The notes below the pieces were generated by a model. It was not told the origin of the DNA and ran no database searches. It was given only the letters and a program-made list of their open reading frames with translations. From positions 248,001-312,000 of the forward strand of contig CAVYPR010000003.1 of assembly GCA_963770505.1 (NCBI GenBank): a stretch of DNA of 64,000 nucleotides, given 5' to 3'. Shown here one piece after another: positions 20,931-32,624 of this stretch (position 1 is the stretch's first letter; the number at the start of each line of letters is the position of its first letter). Both the position numbers and the translations under genes were made by a program. This DNA is from CAVYPR01 sp963770505 (GTDB lineage Bacteria; Actinomycetota; Acidimicrobiia; Acidimicrobiales; RAAP-2).

Positions 20931-21928
20931 GCCAGGCCGTCGTCGCCGGGCCGGCCGACGCGGCCGGCCCTTCCGGCGAGCGACCCCCGCTGCGCCGCCT
21001 GCGCCAGGCCGGGGTAGACCCGGGGGGCGGGCTGGCCATCGACGCCCGCAAGCCGCCCTGGCTGCGGGTCCCGGCCCGCATGGGGGCCGACTTCCTCGGC
21101 CTCGGGCGGACCGTCCACGACCTCGGCCTGGTGACGGTGTGTGAGGAGGCGGGCTGCCCCAACATCTTCGAGTGCTGGGCGGATGGCACGGCCACTTTCA
21201 TGGTCAACGGCTCGCGCTGCACTCGCGCCTGCGGCTTTTGTCTGGTGGACACGTCGCGGCCGCTCCCCCTCGACCCCGGCGAGCCGGAACGGGTGGCCGA
21301 GGCGGTGGAGCGGATGCGGCTCGCCCACGCCGTGGTCACCTGCGTGGCCCGCGACGACCTACCCGACGGCGGCGCCGGGGCCCTGGCTGCCACGGTCGAG
21401 GCCATCCGGGACCGCCGACCCGGCACCACTGTCGAGCTGCTGATCTCGGACTGCAGGGGCGACGGCTCGGCGCTCGCACGCGTTTTCGACGCCCGTCCCG
21501 ACGTCCTCAACCACAACATCGAGACGGTGGCCCGCCTGCAGCGGGCCGTGCGGCCCTCGGCCGGGTACGCCCGCAGCCTGTCGGTGCTGGCCCGTGCGGC
21601 CGACGCCGGCCTCACCGTGAAATCGGGCCTCATGGTCGGGCTGGGCGAGCGCGAGGACGAGGTCGTCTCGACCCTGGCCGACCTGCGGTCCGTGGGGGTG
21701 TCGATCGCCACCATCGGGCAGTACCTGCGGCCGAGCGCCGCCCACCTCCCGGTGTCCCGCTGGTGGGAGCCCGCCGAGCTGGAGCGGCTAGGGCGGGCCG
21801 GCAGGGAACTGGGTCTGGCCCACGTGGAGGCGTCGCCGCTCACCCGCTCCAGCTACCACGCCCGCTCGGCGGCGGTTGCCGCCGGTGCGGTCCCGGTCAC
21901 CCTGGCCGGGTCGAGGGCCGCCGGCTGA
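20903..21928 (+). CDS. lipA: Lipoyl synthase LipA, in the same open frame as LipB
   Basis: Radical-SAM enzyme that inserts two sulfurs into the octanoyl chain. The auxiliary-cluster motif CEEAGCPNIFEC, the radical-SAM motif CTRACGFC and the C-terminal RSSYHA are all present. Conserved LipA sequence starts around 21030 (DARKPPWLRVPARMG). There is no stop between LipB and LipA: an Ala/Gly/Pro-rich stretch of about 35-40 residues links them. GTG 20903 is the only evident in-frame internal start, so a separate 341-residue LipA is possible, but the simplest reading is a bifunctional LipB-LipA protein. Since both halves share one frame, a single indel cannot have created the fusion. Confidence 0.9.
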   Translation: MAWGGPGHDRQAVVAGPADAAGPSGERPPLRRLRQAGVDPGGGLAIDARKPPWLRVPARMGADFLGLGRTVHDLGLVTVCEEAGCPNIFECWADGTATFMVNGSRCTRACGFCLVDTSRPLPLDPGEPERVAEAVERMRLAHAVVTCVARDDLPDGGAGALAATVEAIRDRRPGTTVELLISDCRGDGSALARVFDARPDVLNHNIETVARLQRAVRPSAGYARSLSVLARAADAGLTVKSGLMVGLGEREDEVVSTLADLRSVGVSIATIGQYLRPSAAHLPVSRWWEPAELERLGRAGRELGLAHVEASPLTRSSYHARSAAVAAGAVPVTLAGSRAAG

Positions 21929-21949
21929 ACGGGGCGGTCCCCCCGGCTA

Positions 21950-22426
21950 TCAGGACCGCTTGGCGACGTGCTGGGTCCAGCCGTTGCCGTCCCAGTAGCG
22001 GAGGGTGTCGGGCGTCCCGCTGGGCTCGGGCAGCCACCCAGCCGGCGTGCCGGGCGGCGGAGTGCCGGCCACGGGTGGCGGCGGTGGCGGCGGCTCCCAC
22101 GCGGTGGCGGCAGCCTGGGCCGCGGGGGCCGCGGAGGCCGGTGCGGCCACGGACAGCGGGTCGGCCCAAGAGGTCTGCGCCGGGGCCTGCACCGGGGCCT
22201 GCACCGGGGCCTGTTGAGGCGGCTCCACCGGCGGCGAGTCCTGGAGGTCGGCGTAGTAGCTCTGCGGGGAGGGCGCCGGGGCCGCCTTCTGGCTGCTCTT
22301 GCGCCGCCGGTTGAGCACGAGGATGGCGATCAGCAGCGCCGCCAGGATGACGACCACCACCACTTCGCCGATCAGCAGCCCCTTGCTGATCGCCACCACG
22401 GGTACCACAGCCGGCAGAGTTCCCAT
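21950..22426 (-). CDS. Membrane-anchored protein with C-terminal DUF2510 domain
   Basis: 158 residues from ATG at 22426. One strongly hydrophobic segment (about 13-37, IGEVVVVVILAALLIAILVL) followed by a basic stop-transfer NRRRKSSQKA, a long Pro/Ala/Gln-rich linker (with a 12-bp repeat coding APVQ at 22180-22211) and a C-terminal DUF2510 module GWLPEPSGTPDTLRYWDGNG with the paired tryptophans. Such modules are widespread in actinobacterial membrane proteins; their function is unknown. The start is set by the promoter at 22434-22462, which leaves a leaderless message. Convergent with lipA. Confidence 0.82.
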   Translation of the reverse strand: MGTLPAVVPVVAISKGLLIGEVVVVVILAALLIAILVLNRRRKSSQKAAPAPSPQSYYADLQDSPPVEPPQQAPVQAPVQAPAQTSWADPLSVAAPASAAPAAQAAATAWEPPPPPPPVAGTPPPGTPAGWLPEPSGTPDTLRYWDGNGWTQHVAKRS

Positions 22427-22433
22427 GATCGGC

Positions 22434-22462
22434 AAGGTAGTACCCGGCCCGTCCGAGGTCAA
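22434..22462 (-). promoter_or_regulatory. Promoter TTGACC, 17 bp, TACCTT, leaderless
   Basis: On the reverse strand TTGACC (22462-22457), a 17-bp spacer and TACCTT (22439-22434) are followed by 7 nt and the ATG at 22426. Among the best sigma-70-like promoters in the window, with no ribosome site between. Confidence 0.6.
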
Positions 22463-22492
22463 CGATGGGCGCGGACCTCGGGGCGGGCGGCC

Positions 22493-26004
<3,512 letters not shown>

Positions 26005-26033
26005 GGGCCAACAAGGCTACCCGTGGGTGCCGA

Positions 26034-26039
26034 TAGCAT
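26034..26039 (+). promoter_or_regulatory. Probable -10 box (TAGCAT) for the adenosyltransferase/pepA unit
   Basis: TAGCAT ends 8 nt before the GTG at 26048. The 43-bp divergent gap also has a TAGCCT on the other strand, 9 nt before metH, so both promoters would be back to back. Confidence 0.4.
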
Positions 26040-26047
26040 CCGCGGCG

Positions 26048-26638
26048 GTGCGCATCTACACGCGCAAGGGGGACGACGGCACCACCGGCCTCCTCTACGG
26101 GGGGCGGGTCCCCAAGGACGCGCCCCGCATCGAGGTGAACGGGGCGGTCGACGAGGCCCAGGCGCTCCTCGGCCTGGCCCGCGCCGAGGCCGACCCCGGA
26201 TCCGAGCTCGACGCGCTCCTGGTGGGGCTCGAGCGCGACCTCTACGTCCTGATGGCCGAGGTGGCGACCGCCGACGACCACCGCCGCCGGCTGGTCCCCG
26301 GGACGTCGATGGTCACGGGGGAGATGGTGCGCGCCCTCGAGGAGCGGATCGACGATCTCACCGGCCGCTTCGACATGCCGCGCGAGTTCGTGGTGCCCGG
26401 GCAGAACCGGCGGTCCGCCGCCCTGGACGTGGCCCGCACGGCCGTCCGGCGGGCCGAGCGGCTGCTGGTGGCGTCGGGCCTGGTCGCCCCCGCCGCCCCC
26501 GGGGAGGACCGCTCGCAGGTCGCCCCTTACCTCAACCGCCTCTCGGACCTCCTGTGGGCCATGGCCCGCTGGCAGGAGGGGGACGCCCACGTGAGGGCCC
26601 GCCCCGACGGCCGACGGGCCCCGGCCGGCGAGGGCTGA
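26048..26638 (+). CDS. Cob(I)yrinic acid a,c-diamide adenosyltransferase, PduO type
   Basis: 196 residues from GTG at 26048. Makes adenosylcobalamin from cob(I)alamin and ATP. ATP-binding N terminus IYTRKGDDGTTGLLYGGRV, then NGAVDEAQALLG and the signature VPGQNRRSAALDVARTAVRRAER, which marks the PduO/MMAB family. Its product is the cofactor of the acyl-CoA mutase encoded at 34.6 kb; it lies back to back with B12-dependent metH. The stop overlaps the pepA start (TGATG). Confidence 0.92.
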   Translation: MRIYTRKGDDGTTGLLYGGRVPKDAPRIEVNGAVDEAQALLGLARAEADPGSELDALLVGLERDLYVLMAEVATADDHRRRLVPGTSMVTGEMVRALEERIDDLTGRFDMPREFVVPGQNRRSAALDVARTAVRRAERLLVASGLVAPAAPGEDRSQVAPYLNRLSDLLWAMARWQEGDAHVRARPDGRRAPAGEG

Positions 26639-28155
26639 TGGCCCTCGACGTGCGGGCGGTCGGCACCGACGTGGCGGGGTCCGACCTGGTGGCGGTGGGG
26701 CTGGCCGCAGTGGCCGGCCCCGACGGGCCCGAGCTGCTCGCCGGGACCGACCCCGCCACCGCCGGCCTCGGCGACCCGCCGAGCCCCTCCACCCTCCGCC
26801 GGCAGGGGTTCGCGGCCAAGGTCGGCCAGTCGCTGGCCCTTCGGCCGGCCGGGGACGGCCCCGACGTGGTGGTCGTCGGCCTGGGAAGGCCCGAGGGTCT
26901 CGATCCCGAACGGTGGCGCCGGGCGGCCGCCGCCCTGGTGCGGGCGGCCGGGGGACCGGGGACGGCCGCCCTCGTCGTGCCCGCGGGCGCCCCCGGGGGC
27001 GACCTTCGGGCGCTCGGGGGGGCGGTGGCCGAGGGGGCCTCGCTCGCCGCGTACCGCTTCGACGACTACAAGAGCGTCCCCCGCCCGCCGTCGGTCGACG
27101 CCCTCCTCGTGGTGGGCCCCGCCGGGGCCGGCGGCGACCTCGGGGCCGGGGTGGCCCGCGGGGTGCGGGCCGCCGCCGCGGTGGGCGCGGCCCGCGACCT
27201 GATCAACACCCCGGCCGGCGACCTCACCCCGGCCCTCCTGGCCGAACGGTTCGAGGCGATGCTCTCGGGCAGGGACAGGACGACGGTCGAGGTCTGGGAC
27301 GAACCCCGCATCGTCGCCGAGCGGCTCGGTGGCCTGCTCGGCGTGAGCCGCGGCTCGCTCGAGCCGCCGCGCCTGGTGCGTGCCGCCTACGAGCCGCCGG
27401 ACCCGGTGACGATGGACGGGCGGGTCCCCCACGTGGTCCTGGTGGGCAAGGGCATCACCTTCGACTCGGGGGGCCTCTCACTCAAGACCGCCGAGGGGAT
27501 GTCCACCATGAAGACCGACATGAGCGGGGCGGCGATCGTGATGGCCGCCCTTTCGGCCTGCGCCGACCTCGCGGTGCGGGTCCGGGTGACGGCGATCGCC
27601 CCGATCGCCGAGAACATGCCCGGGGCCCGCGCCCTCAAGCCCGGCGACGTGCTCACCATGCGCAACGGGTCGACCGTCGAGGTGCTGAACACCGACGCCG
27701 AGGGCCGGCTGGTGCTGGCCGACGCGCTGTCGCTGGCCGCCGAGATCGACCCGGCGCCCGACGCCGTCGTGGACCTGGCCACCCTGACCGGGGCGGCCAC
27801 CGTGGCCCTGGGGACGGGCATCGCCCCGCTGTTCGGCAGCGACGAGGAGCTGGTCGAGCGGGTGCGGCGGGCCGGGGCCGAGGCGGGCGAGCGGCTCTGG
27901 CCGATGCCCCTTCCCGAGGACTACGCCGAGCACATCGACTCCGAGGTGGCCGACATGAAGAACACCGGCCGCGCCGGGCAGGCCGGCTCCATCGCCGCCG
28001 CCCTGTTGCTCGAGCGGTTCACCGGCGGCCTGCCGTGGGCCCACCTCGACATCGCCGGGACGGGACGGTCCGCCGAGGCGTCGGGCTACCTCTCCAAGGG
28101 GGGCACCGCCTTCGGCGTCAGGACCCTCCTCGCCCTCCTCACCTCCTACGGCTGA
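26638..28155 (+). CDS. pepA: Leucyl aminopeptidase (M17, PepA)
   Basis: 505 residues from ATG at 26638, which shares one base with the stop before it. Cytosolic two-metal aminopeptidase. The C-terminal catalytic domain has LVGKGITFDSGGLSLK, MKTDMSGAA and the M17 signature NTDAEGRLVLADAL with metal ligands and the catalytic Arg; then DLATLTGAATVALG. The N-terminal domain is shorter on recognisable motifs. Translationally coupled to the adenosyltransferase without an obvious functional link. Confidence 0.93.
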   Translation: MALDVRAVGTDVAGSDLVAVGLAAVAGPDGPELLAGTDPATAGLGDPPSPSTLRRQGFAAKVGQSLALRPAGDGPDVVVVGLGRPEGLDPERWRRAAAALVRAAGGPGTAALVVPAGAPGGDLRALGGAVAEGASLAAYRFDDYKSVPRPPSVDALLVVGPAGAGGDLGAGVARGVRAAAAVGAARDLINTPAGDLTPALLAERFEAMLSGRDRTTVEVWDEPRIVAERLGGLLGVSRGSLEPPRLVRAAYEPPDPVTMDGRVPHVVLVGKGITFDSGGLSLKTAEGMSTMKTDMSGAAIVMAALSACADLAVRVRVTAIAPIAENMPGARALKPGDVLTMRNGSTVEVLNTDAEGRLVLADALSLAAEIDPAPDAVVDLATLTGAATVALGTGIAPLFGSDEELVERVRRAGAEAGERLWPMPLPEDYAEHIDSEVADMKNTGRAGQAGSIAAALLLERFTGGLPWAHLDIAGTGRSAEASGYLSKGGTAFGVRTLLALLTSYG

Positions 28156-28257
28156 CCGACCCGGACCACCGGATGGCACCGGGCCACCGAGGGGCAAGCC
28201 CCACCGGGCGGTCGACGCCCACGAGCAGCGGGGCGGCGAGCAGGCGGCGACGGGCGA

Positions 28258-28920
28258 TCAGAGCTCGTTGCTCACGGCCCCGCTCGCCGCGGCCCTGCGC
28301 CCCCACGCCCAGGCGGCGGCATCGCCGGCCAGTGCCGGGTGGACGCCCCAGCGCTGCAGCCGCCGCTCCAGGGAGGCGAGGTCGCACTCCTCGTCAAGGA
28401 GGTCGAGGGCCGACCGCCGGGCGCGACGGCGGACCTCGTCGAAGGCGGGAGCGCCGCGCGCCGCCTCCCACCGCCGGAGCTCGGTTTGCAGGTCGGGGGG
28501 CAGCCGGCCGGCCTCGCGGGCGCCGACGGTGGGCGCCCAGCGGGCGACGGCGATCGCCTCGGGCCGGTGGTGACGGGCGAAGCCGTGGCGCACGAGGCGA
28601 ATGACGGCGCGCCGGAACGACGACCGAGCCCCTCCGGGCCCCCAGAGCCCGAGGGTCCGGACTGCCTCGTCCACCCCGAGGTCGAAACCGCCGGGCTCCG
28701 CCTCCAGGCGGTCGGCGAGCCGCCGGACGAGCCACGTGGCCTGCGCCCCGAGGAGCGGGAGCCAGTAGCGCTCGACGTAGGCCGACCTCGGGTCGACGCC
28801 CGAGTTCCCCGCCACCGAGTCGTCCCAGGCGAGCACGCGCACGACGCTCGGGGGACGGCGGGACGGTCCTGCGACCGCAGGGAGGGGGGATGGACGGTCG
28901 ACCGGGGTGAGGAGCGGCAT
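28258..28920 (-). CDS. Conserved actinobacterial hypothetical protein
   Basis: 220 residues as drawn from ATG at 28920; internal GTG starts near residue 26 (VVRVLAWDDS) are possible because the first 25 residues are Pro-rich. Recognisable run VDPRSAYVERYWLPLLGAQATWLVRRLADRL and later RRAVIRLVRHGFAR, ARWAPTVGAREAGRLPPDLQ, seen in an uncharacterised actinobacterial family. No membrane segments or catalytic motif. Helical and Arg-rich. Convergent with pepA and ends before tRNA-Thr on the other strand. Confidence 0.65.
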   Translation of the reverse strand: MPLLTPVDRPSPLPAVAGPSRRPPSVVRVLAWDDSVAGNSGVDPRSAYVERYWLPLLGAQATWLVRRLADRLEAEPGGFDLGVDEAVRTLGLWGPGGARSSFRRAVIRLVRHGFARHHRPEAIAVARWAPTVGAREAGRLPPDLQTELRRWEAARGAPAFDEVRRRARRSALDLLDEECDLASLERRLQRWGVHPALAGDAAAWAWGRRAAASGAVSNEL

Positions 28921-29021
28921 GGCCGAATGATGGGCCCGAAACGTTGCCGGGGACTTTGCTGGGGTTCCCCGAGGCGGTAGTCTGCGGGTCGATCATCGAC
29001 CTTCAGTTGCCGATCGGTCGC

Positions 29022-29096
29022 GCGCCCGTAGCTCAGAACGGTTAGAGCACCGGCCTTGTAAGCCGGAGGTCGCCGGTTCAAGTCCGGCCGGGCGTT
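29022..29096 (+). tRNA. tRNA-Thr (anticodon TGT)
   Basis: Full cloverleaf: acceptor GCGCCCG (29022-29028) with CGGGCGT (29089-29095), D-arm GCTC/GAGC, anticodon stem CCGGC/GCCGG with loop CTTGTAA (anticodon TGT at 29057-29059, reading ACA), T-arm GCCGG-TTCAAGT-CCGGC. The first acceptor pair is a G-U wobble. CCA is not encoded. ACA is a rare codon in so GC-rich a genome. Confidence 0.95.
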
Positions 29097-29332
29097 CTCT
29101 CACCGGTTCGTCTCCCGACGGCCGGCCGCCCCCACCCCTGCCCGAGATTTCCCGCTCGCCGCGCCCCCTGCCGGGGGACCGGCCCCGCCCCGGCGCCCAG
29201 GTCCACGGAGGTCGCGTGCCCGCTTGCGCGGTGGTCGCCGAACGCCCCGAGAACGTGTGCGTTCCCGGCCCGCGCCGGCCTCGTGGGCCCGAGGTCGGGG
29301 GTGCACCCCCGCGCCTTTTCGAGGCGGGCTGT

Positions 29333-29350
29333 CACCCGGCGAACCGGGTG
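29333..29350 (-). terminator. Hairpin after the aminotransferase gene
   Basis: CACCCGG-CGAA-CCGGGTG is a perfect 7-bp stem with a four-base loop, 16 bp beyond the aminotransferase stop on the reverse strand. There is no T run, so it may be a weak or Rho-aided terminator, or protect the 3' end. The 29097-29365 gap otherwise shows no gene. Confidence 0.4.
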
Positions 29351-29365
29351 CCACAAGGTGCGGCT

Positions 29366-31099
29366 CTAGATGATCCCGAGCGACATCAGCTGGGCGGCCG
29401 CCCCCAGGTCGCCGTCGACGGCCAGCTGCTGGGACATGAAGGCGTCGGCCCCCGACAGCTCGCCGTTCACGATCTTGACGAAGTCGGCGGCGGTCGCCTT
29501 GACCGTGGCCGCCACCTCGGGTCCGAGGCTCTCGGCCGGGGCCACCGTGACCTGGCCGTCGGAGACCTCGAGCAGCCAGGTCCCGCCCTTCTCCCCCTCG
29601 AGGGCGAAGCCCACGGCGAGCTCTATCCCGACGGCGCCCGCCGGGTCGACCCGACCGGGGAGGACCTTCTCGAAGAACTCGGCCGGCGAGCCGACGGTGA
29701 CGGTGGGCCGGGAGGGACGGGCCCGCTCGGCGGCGAGGATGTCGCCCTCCATCGCCTCGATCGCGTCGGCCAGGATCTCGATCATCTTGTCCACCGCCTC
29801 GCGGTCGATGGTGAGCGGGGGCGCCAGCCCGGTGAACTCGATCCCCATGGCCCGGCTGTAGAGGCCGCGGTCCCAGGTCTCGTGCTCGACGCGCTCGCAG
29901 GCCTTGTGGGGATCGGAGAAGCCGCGGTTGGTCTCCTTGTCGGTGACGAACTCGATCCCGGCCATGAGGCCCAGGCCCCGCACGTCGCCGACCGAGTCGA
30001 ACCGGCGGAGCTCGCCGAGCCGCTCGAGCATGTAGGAGCCCACCTCCGCCGCGTTGTCGACCAGCCCCTCGCGCTCGATGATGTCGAGGTTGGCCAGGGC
30101 GGCGGCACAGGCCACCGGGTGGCCCGAGTAGGTGAAGCCGTGGCTGAACGGCATGCGGTCCGGCAGCCGTTCGGCGATGGTCTGCCAGATCTCGTCGGAG
30201 ACGACCGAGGCGCCCAGCGGAATGTACCCGCTGGTGATCCCCTTGGCCAGGGTGACGATGTCGGGGCGCACGCCGTAGTGCTCCATGCCGAACATCTTCC
30301 CGGTCCGCCCGAACCCGCAGACCACCTCGTCGGCGATGAACAGGATGCCGAAGCGGTCGCAGATCTCGCGGATCTTCTCGAAGTAGCCCGGCGGCGGTGG
30401 GATGATGCCGCCGGCCCCGATGACCGGCTCGGCGATGAAGGCCCCGATGGTCTCGGGTCCCTGGGCCTCGATGTACTCGGTCAGCGAGTCGGCGCAGGCC
30501 AGGCCGCACTCGGGGAAGGTCTTGCCCAGCTCGCACCGGAAGCAGTAGGGGGCGGGGATCTGGGCGAAGCCCGGGGCCTCGGGACCGAAGTTCCAGTGCA
30601 TGGGCATGATGCCGGTAGCCGACATGGTGGCGATGGTGAGGCCGTGGTAGCCGTGGTTGCGGGCGACGACGGTCTTGCGCCGGTCCTCGCCCTTGAGGGC
30701 CCAGTACATGCGGACCAGCTTGAAGTTGGTCTCGTTGGCCTCCGAGCCGCCCGACGAGAACATCACGTGGTTGAGGCCGTACTCGGGGGGGAACATCGTC
30801 GACAGCCGCTCGGCCAGCTCGATGGCCTTGGGGTGCGACCCTCCGTGGAAGACGGTGGCGTAGTCGAGCGTGGCCATCTGAGCCGAGACGGCCTCGATGA
30901 TCTCCCGGCGACCGTGGCCCACGGCCACGCACCACAGCCCGGCGAAGCCGTCGATCAGCCGCCGGCCCTGGTCGTCGGTGATCCAGTAGCCGTCGGCGGC
31001 GGTGACCATCCGCGGCCCGTTCGGCGCGAGGTCCCTGGGGGAGGTGACCGGGTGGATGAGGTGGGCCAGATCGCGGCGGCCGAGTTTGGTCGGGGGCAT
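29366..31099 (-). CDS. Class III aminotransferase fused to a C-terminal SCP2 sterol-carrier domain
   Basis: 577 residues from ATG at 31099, preceded by AAGGAG. Residues about 1-455 are a PLP-dependent omega-amino-acid:pyruvate-type aminotransferase: VMFSSGGSEANETNFKL, NHGYHGLT, FIADEVVCGFGRTG (PLP Asp) and VTLAKGITSGYIPLGA (Schiff-base Lys near 286). Residues about 465-577 are an SCP2-like lipid-binding domain (GTWLLEVSDGQVTVAPAES, KATAADFVKIVNGELSG). Family members normally stop near residue 460. The fusion suggests an amine or oxo substrate carried on a lipid or sterol-like chain, which is inference. Third gene of SDR-TetR-aminotransferase; starts 2 bp after the TetR stop. Confidence 0.92.
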   Translation of the reverse strand: MPPTKLGRRDLAHLIHPVTSPRDLAPNGPRMVTAADGYWITDDQGRRLIDGFAGLWCVAVGHGRREIIEAVSAQMATLDYATVFHGGSHPKAIELAERLSTMFPPEYGLNHVMFSSGGSEANETNFKLVRMYWALKGEDRRKTVVARNHGYHGLTIATMSATGIMPMHWNFGPEAPGFAQIPAPYCFRCELGKTFPECGLACADSLTEYIEAQGPETIGAFIAEPVIGAGGIIPPPPGYFEKIREICDRFGILFIADEVVCGFGRTGKMFGMEHYGVRPDIVTLAKGITSGYIPLGASVVSDEIWQTIAERLPDRMPFSHGFTYSGHPVACAAALANLDIIEREGLVDNAAEVGSYMLERLGELRRFDSVGDVRGLGLMAGIEFVTDKETNRGFSDPHKACERVEHETWDRGLYSRAMGIEFTGLAPPLTIDREAVDKMIEILADAIEAMEGDILAAERARPSRPTVTVGSPAEFFEKVLPGRVDPAGAVGIELAVGFALEGEKGGTWLLEVSDGQVTVAPAESLGPEVAATVKATAADFVKIVNGELSGADAFMSQQLAVDGDLGAAAQLMSLGII

Positions 31100-31101
31100 G
31101 G

Positions 31102-31725
31102 TTACTCCTTCGACGAGCGGCTGAGGGACGATGCCCGGACCGCGGTTGGCTGGTTGTCTCGCAGGGATTCCAAGAAGTGGTCCACCACGGCCACGGTCCG
31201 GGCGCGCTGCCCGGTGGTGAGCACGTGGATGGTGGCCTCGGCCCAGGCGCCGAGGAGCACGTTGGCCAGGGCGTCGGGGTCGAGGTCCGCCACCTCGCCC
31301 CGCTCGACGGCCGCGGCCAGCATGCCCCGCACCATGGCCACGGCGTCCTGCTGGTCGCGGCGGCCTCCCTCGTCGAGGGCGGGGATGGTCCAGGCGTCGC
31401 GCAGGAAGAAGCGGGCCTGGCCGAGCGAGCCGAGCGCGTCGAGGTAGACGCGGAAGGCCCGGCGCATGTTGGTGACGATGTCCCCCTCGGGGTCGAGGGC
31501 CCCGAGGGCCTGGTCGGTCAGCCGCTCGTAGAGCTCGTGCTGCAGGTCCCGGCCGAGGTCGTCCTTGTCGGCGAACCAGTAGTAGACCGCCCCCTTGGTG
31601 AGGCCGGCCGCCTCGGCGATGTCCTCGATGGCCACCGCGCCGTAGCCGCGCTCGGCGAAGAGCTCGAGGGCCGCGTCCATGATCCGCCGGCGCGTCTCGA
31701 GCGCCCTGGGCTGCCGGCGGCCCAC
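31102..31725 (-). CDS. TetR family transcriptional regulator
   Basis: 207 residues from GTG at 31725, only 2 bp after the SDR stop. N-terminal helix-turn-helix ETRRRIMDAALELFAERGYG and IAEAAGLTKGAVYYWFADKDDL is classic TetR; the rest is an all-helical ligand domain. Set inside the operon between the SDR and the aminotransferase/SCP2 gene, so it probably represses this operon in response to one of its substrates. A candidate operator lies at 32542-32555. Confidence 0.92.
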   Translation of the reverse strand: MGRRQPRALETRRRIMDAALELFAERGYGAVAIEDIAEAAGLTKGAVYYWFADKDDLGRDLQHELYERLTDQALGALDPEGDIVTNMRRAFRVYLDALGSLGQARFFLRDAWTIPALDEGGRRDQQDAVAMVRGMLAAAVERGEVADLDPDALANVLLGAWAEATIHVLTTGQRARTVAVVDHFLESLRDNQPTAVRASSLSRSSKE

Positions 31726-31727
31726 GG

Positions 31728-32519
31728 CTAGGCCTTGGACTGCTGGGCCACGAACTCGGCGGCCCCGGAGATGAACCCCTCGACGTTGGCCGCCTTGCCC
31801 GAGGCGAGGTCGGCGAACCACCCGGGCACGTAGACCTGGATGACCCCCTGGTCGAGCGCCTCGAAGACGCCCTCGACCAGCTCGGCCACCGGGATCGGGA
31901 CCATGGTGGGGTCGACCACCGGGTCGTTGTCGGGGAGGGTGAACAGCTCGGTGTCGACGAGGCCGGGGTAGACGACGAGGATCTTCACGCCGGTGTTCCA
32001 CAGGTCGATGGCCATGGCCTCGGAGAAGGCGGTCATGGCGGCCTTGGAGGCGTCGTAGGCGGACTCGCCGGGCGAGCTCAGGGTGGCGGCCACCGACGAG
32101 AGGTTGACGATGCGGCCGCTGCCCCGCTCGAGCATGGAGGGCAACAGGGCGAGCGTGAGGCGGACCGGGCTGAGGTAGTTGATGTTCATCACCGCCTCGA
32201 CCGTGGCCGGGTCGAGCCTGGTCACGTGGCGGCGCTTGGGGATCCCGGCGTTGTTCACCAGCACGTCGACTCTGCCCAGCTCCTCGAGGGCCGACGCGGC
32301 CAGCCGGTCGACGGCGGCCGGGTCGGACAGGTCGGCGACCCACATCCGCGAGTCGGGGGAGTGCTCCCGGCACCGCCCGAGCACCTCGTCGAGGCGTTCC
32401 TCGCGCCGCGCACAGATGCCGACGACCGCCCCGCGGCGGGCGAACTCCTCGGCCAGCCCGGCCCCGATGCCCGCCGAGGCCCCGGTCACCAGCACTCGCT
32501 GTCCCGCCCAGTCCACCAC
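31728..32519 (-). CDS. Short-chain dehydrogenase/reductase
   Basis: 263 residues; two GTG codons at 32519 and 32516 can start it. Classical SDR with VLVTGASAGIGAGLAEEFARRG, DVLVNNAGIPKR, catalytic Ser in VNLSSVAATLSSPGESAYDASK (Tyr and Lys at the end) and VYPGLVDTELF. Resembles actinobacterial ketoreductases acting on fatty or steroid-like alcohols; no firm substrate. First gene of the operon with the TetR regulator and the aminotransferase/SCP2 protein. Confidence 0.88.
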   Translation of the reverse strand: MVDWAGQRVLVTGASAGIGAGLAEEFARRGAVVGICARREERLDEVLGRCREHSPDSRMWVADLSDPAAVDRLAASALEELGRVDVLVNNAGIPKRRHVTRLDPATVEAVMNINYLSPVRLTLALLPSMLERGSGRIVNLSSVAATLSSPGESAYDASKAAMTAFSEAMAIDLWNTGVKILVVYPGLVDTELFTLPDNDPVVDPTMVPIPVAELVEGVFEALDQGVIQVYVPGWFADLASGKAANVEGFISGAAEFVAQQSKA

Positions 32520-32541
32520 GTCCGCCCCCGTTCCCGATCGC

Positions 32542-32555
32542 CGGACGATCGTTCG
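32542..32555. promoter_or_regulatory. Candidate TetR operator (near-palindrome around ACGATCGT)
   Basis: CGGACGATCGTTCG is an inverted repeat with one mismatched pair, 23 bp before the SDR start on the reverse strand. A TACCAT box (reverse strand, 32576-32571) lies just upstream, so a repressor here would sit at the transcription start. Short GC-rich palindromes arise by chance, so confidence is low. Confidence 0.35.
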
Positions 32556-32624
32556 TTTCTGACGGCGCGTATGGTATTCCGACGAGCCGAACGGCTCAAA
32601 CGGACGCCGGGGCCTGCGCCGTCG

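Noticed and set aside
29078..29356. Reverse-strand frame of 92 codons between tRNA-Thr and the aminotransferase gene
   Set aside because: Runs into the tRNA, Arg/Gly-rich, no ribosome site or promoter.
29216..31447. Forward frame of 743 codons opposite the aminotransferase and TetR genes
   Set aside because: Antisense shadow: no domain is visible, and both reverse-strand genes are well supported by motifs, a ribosome site and operon spacing.
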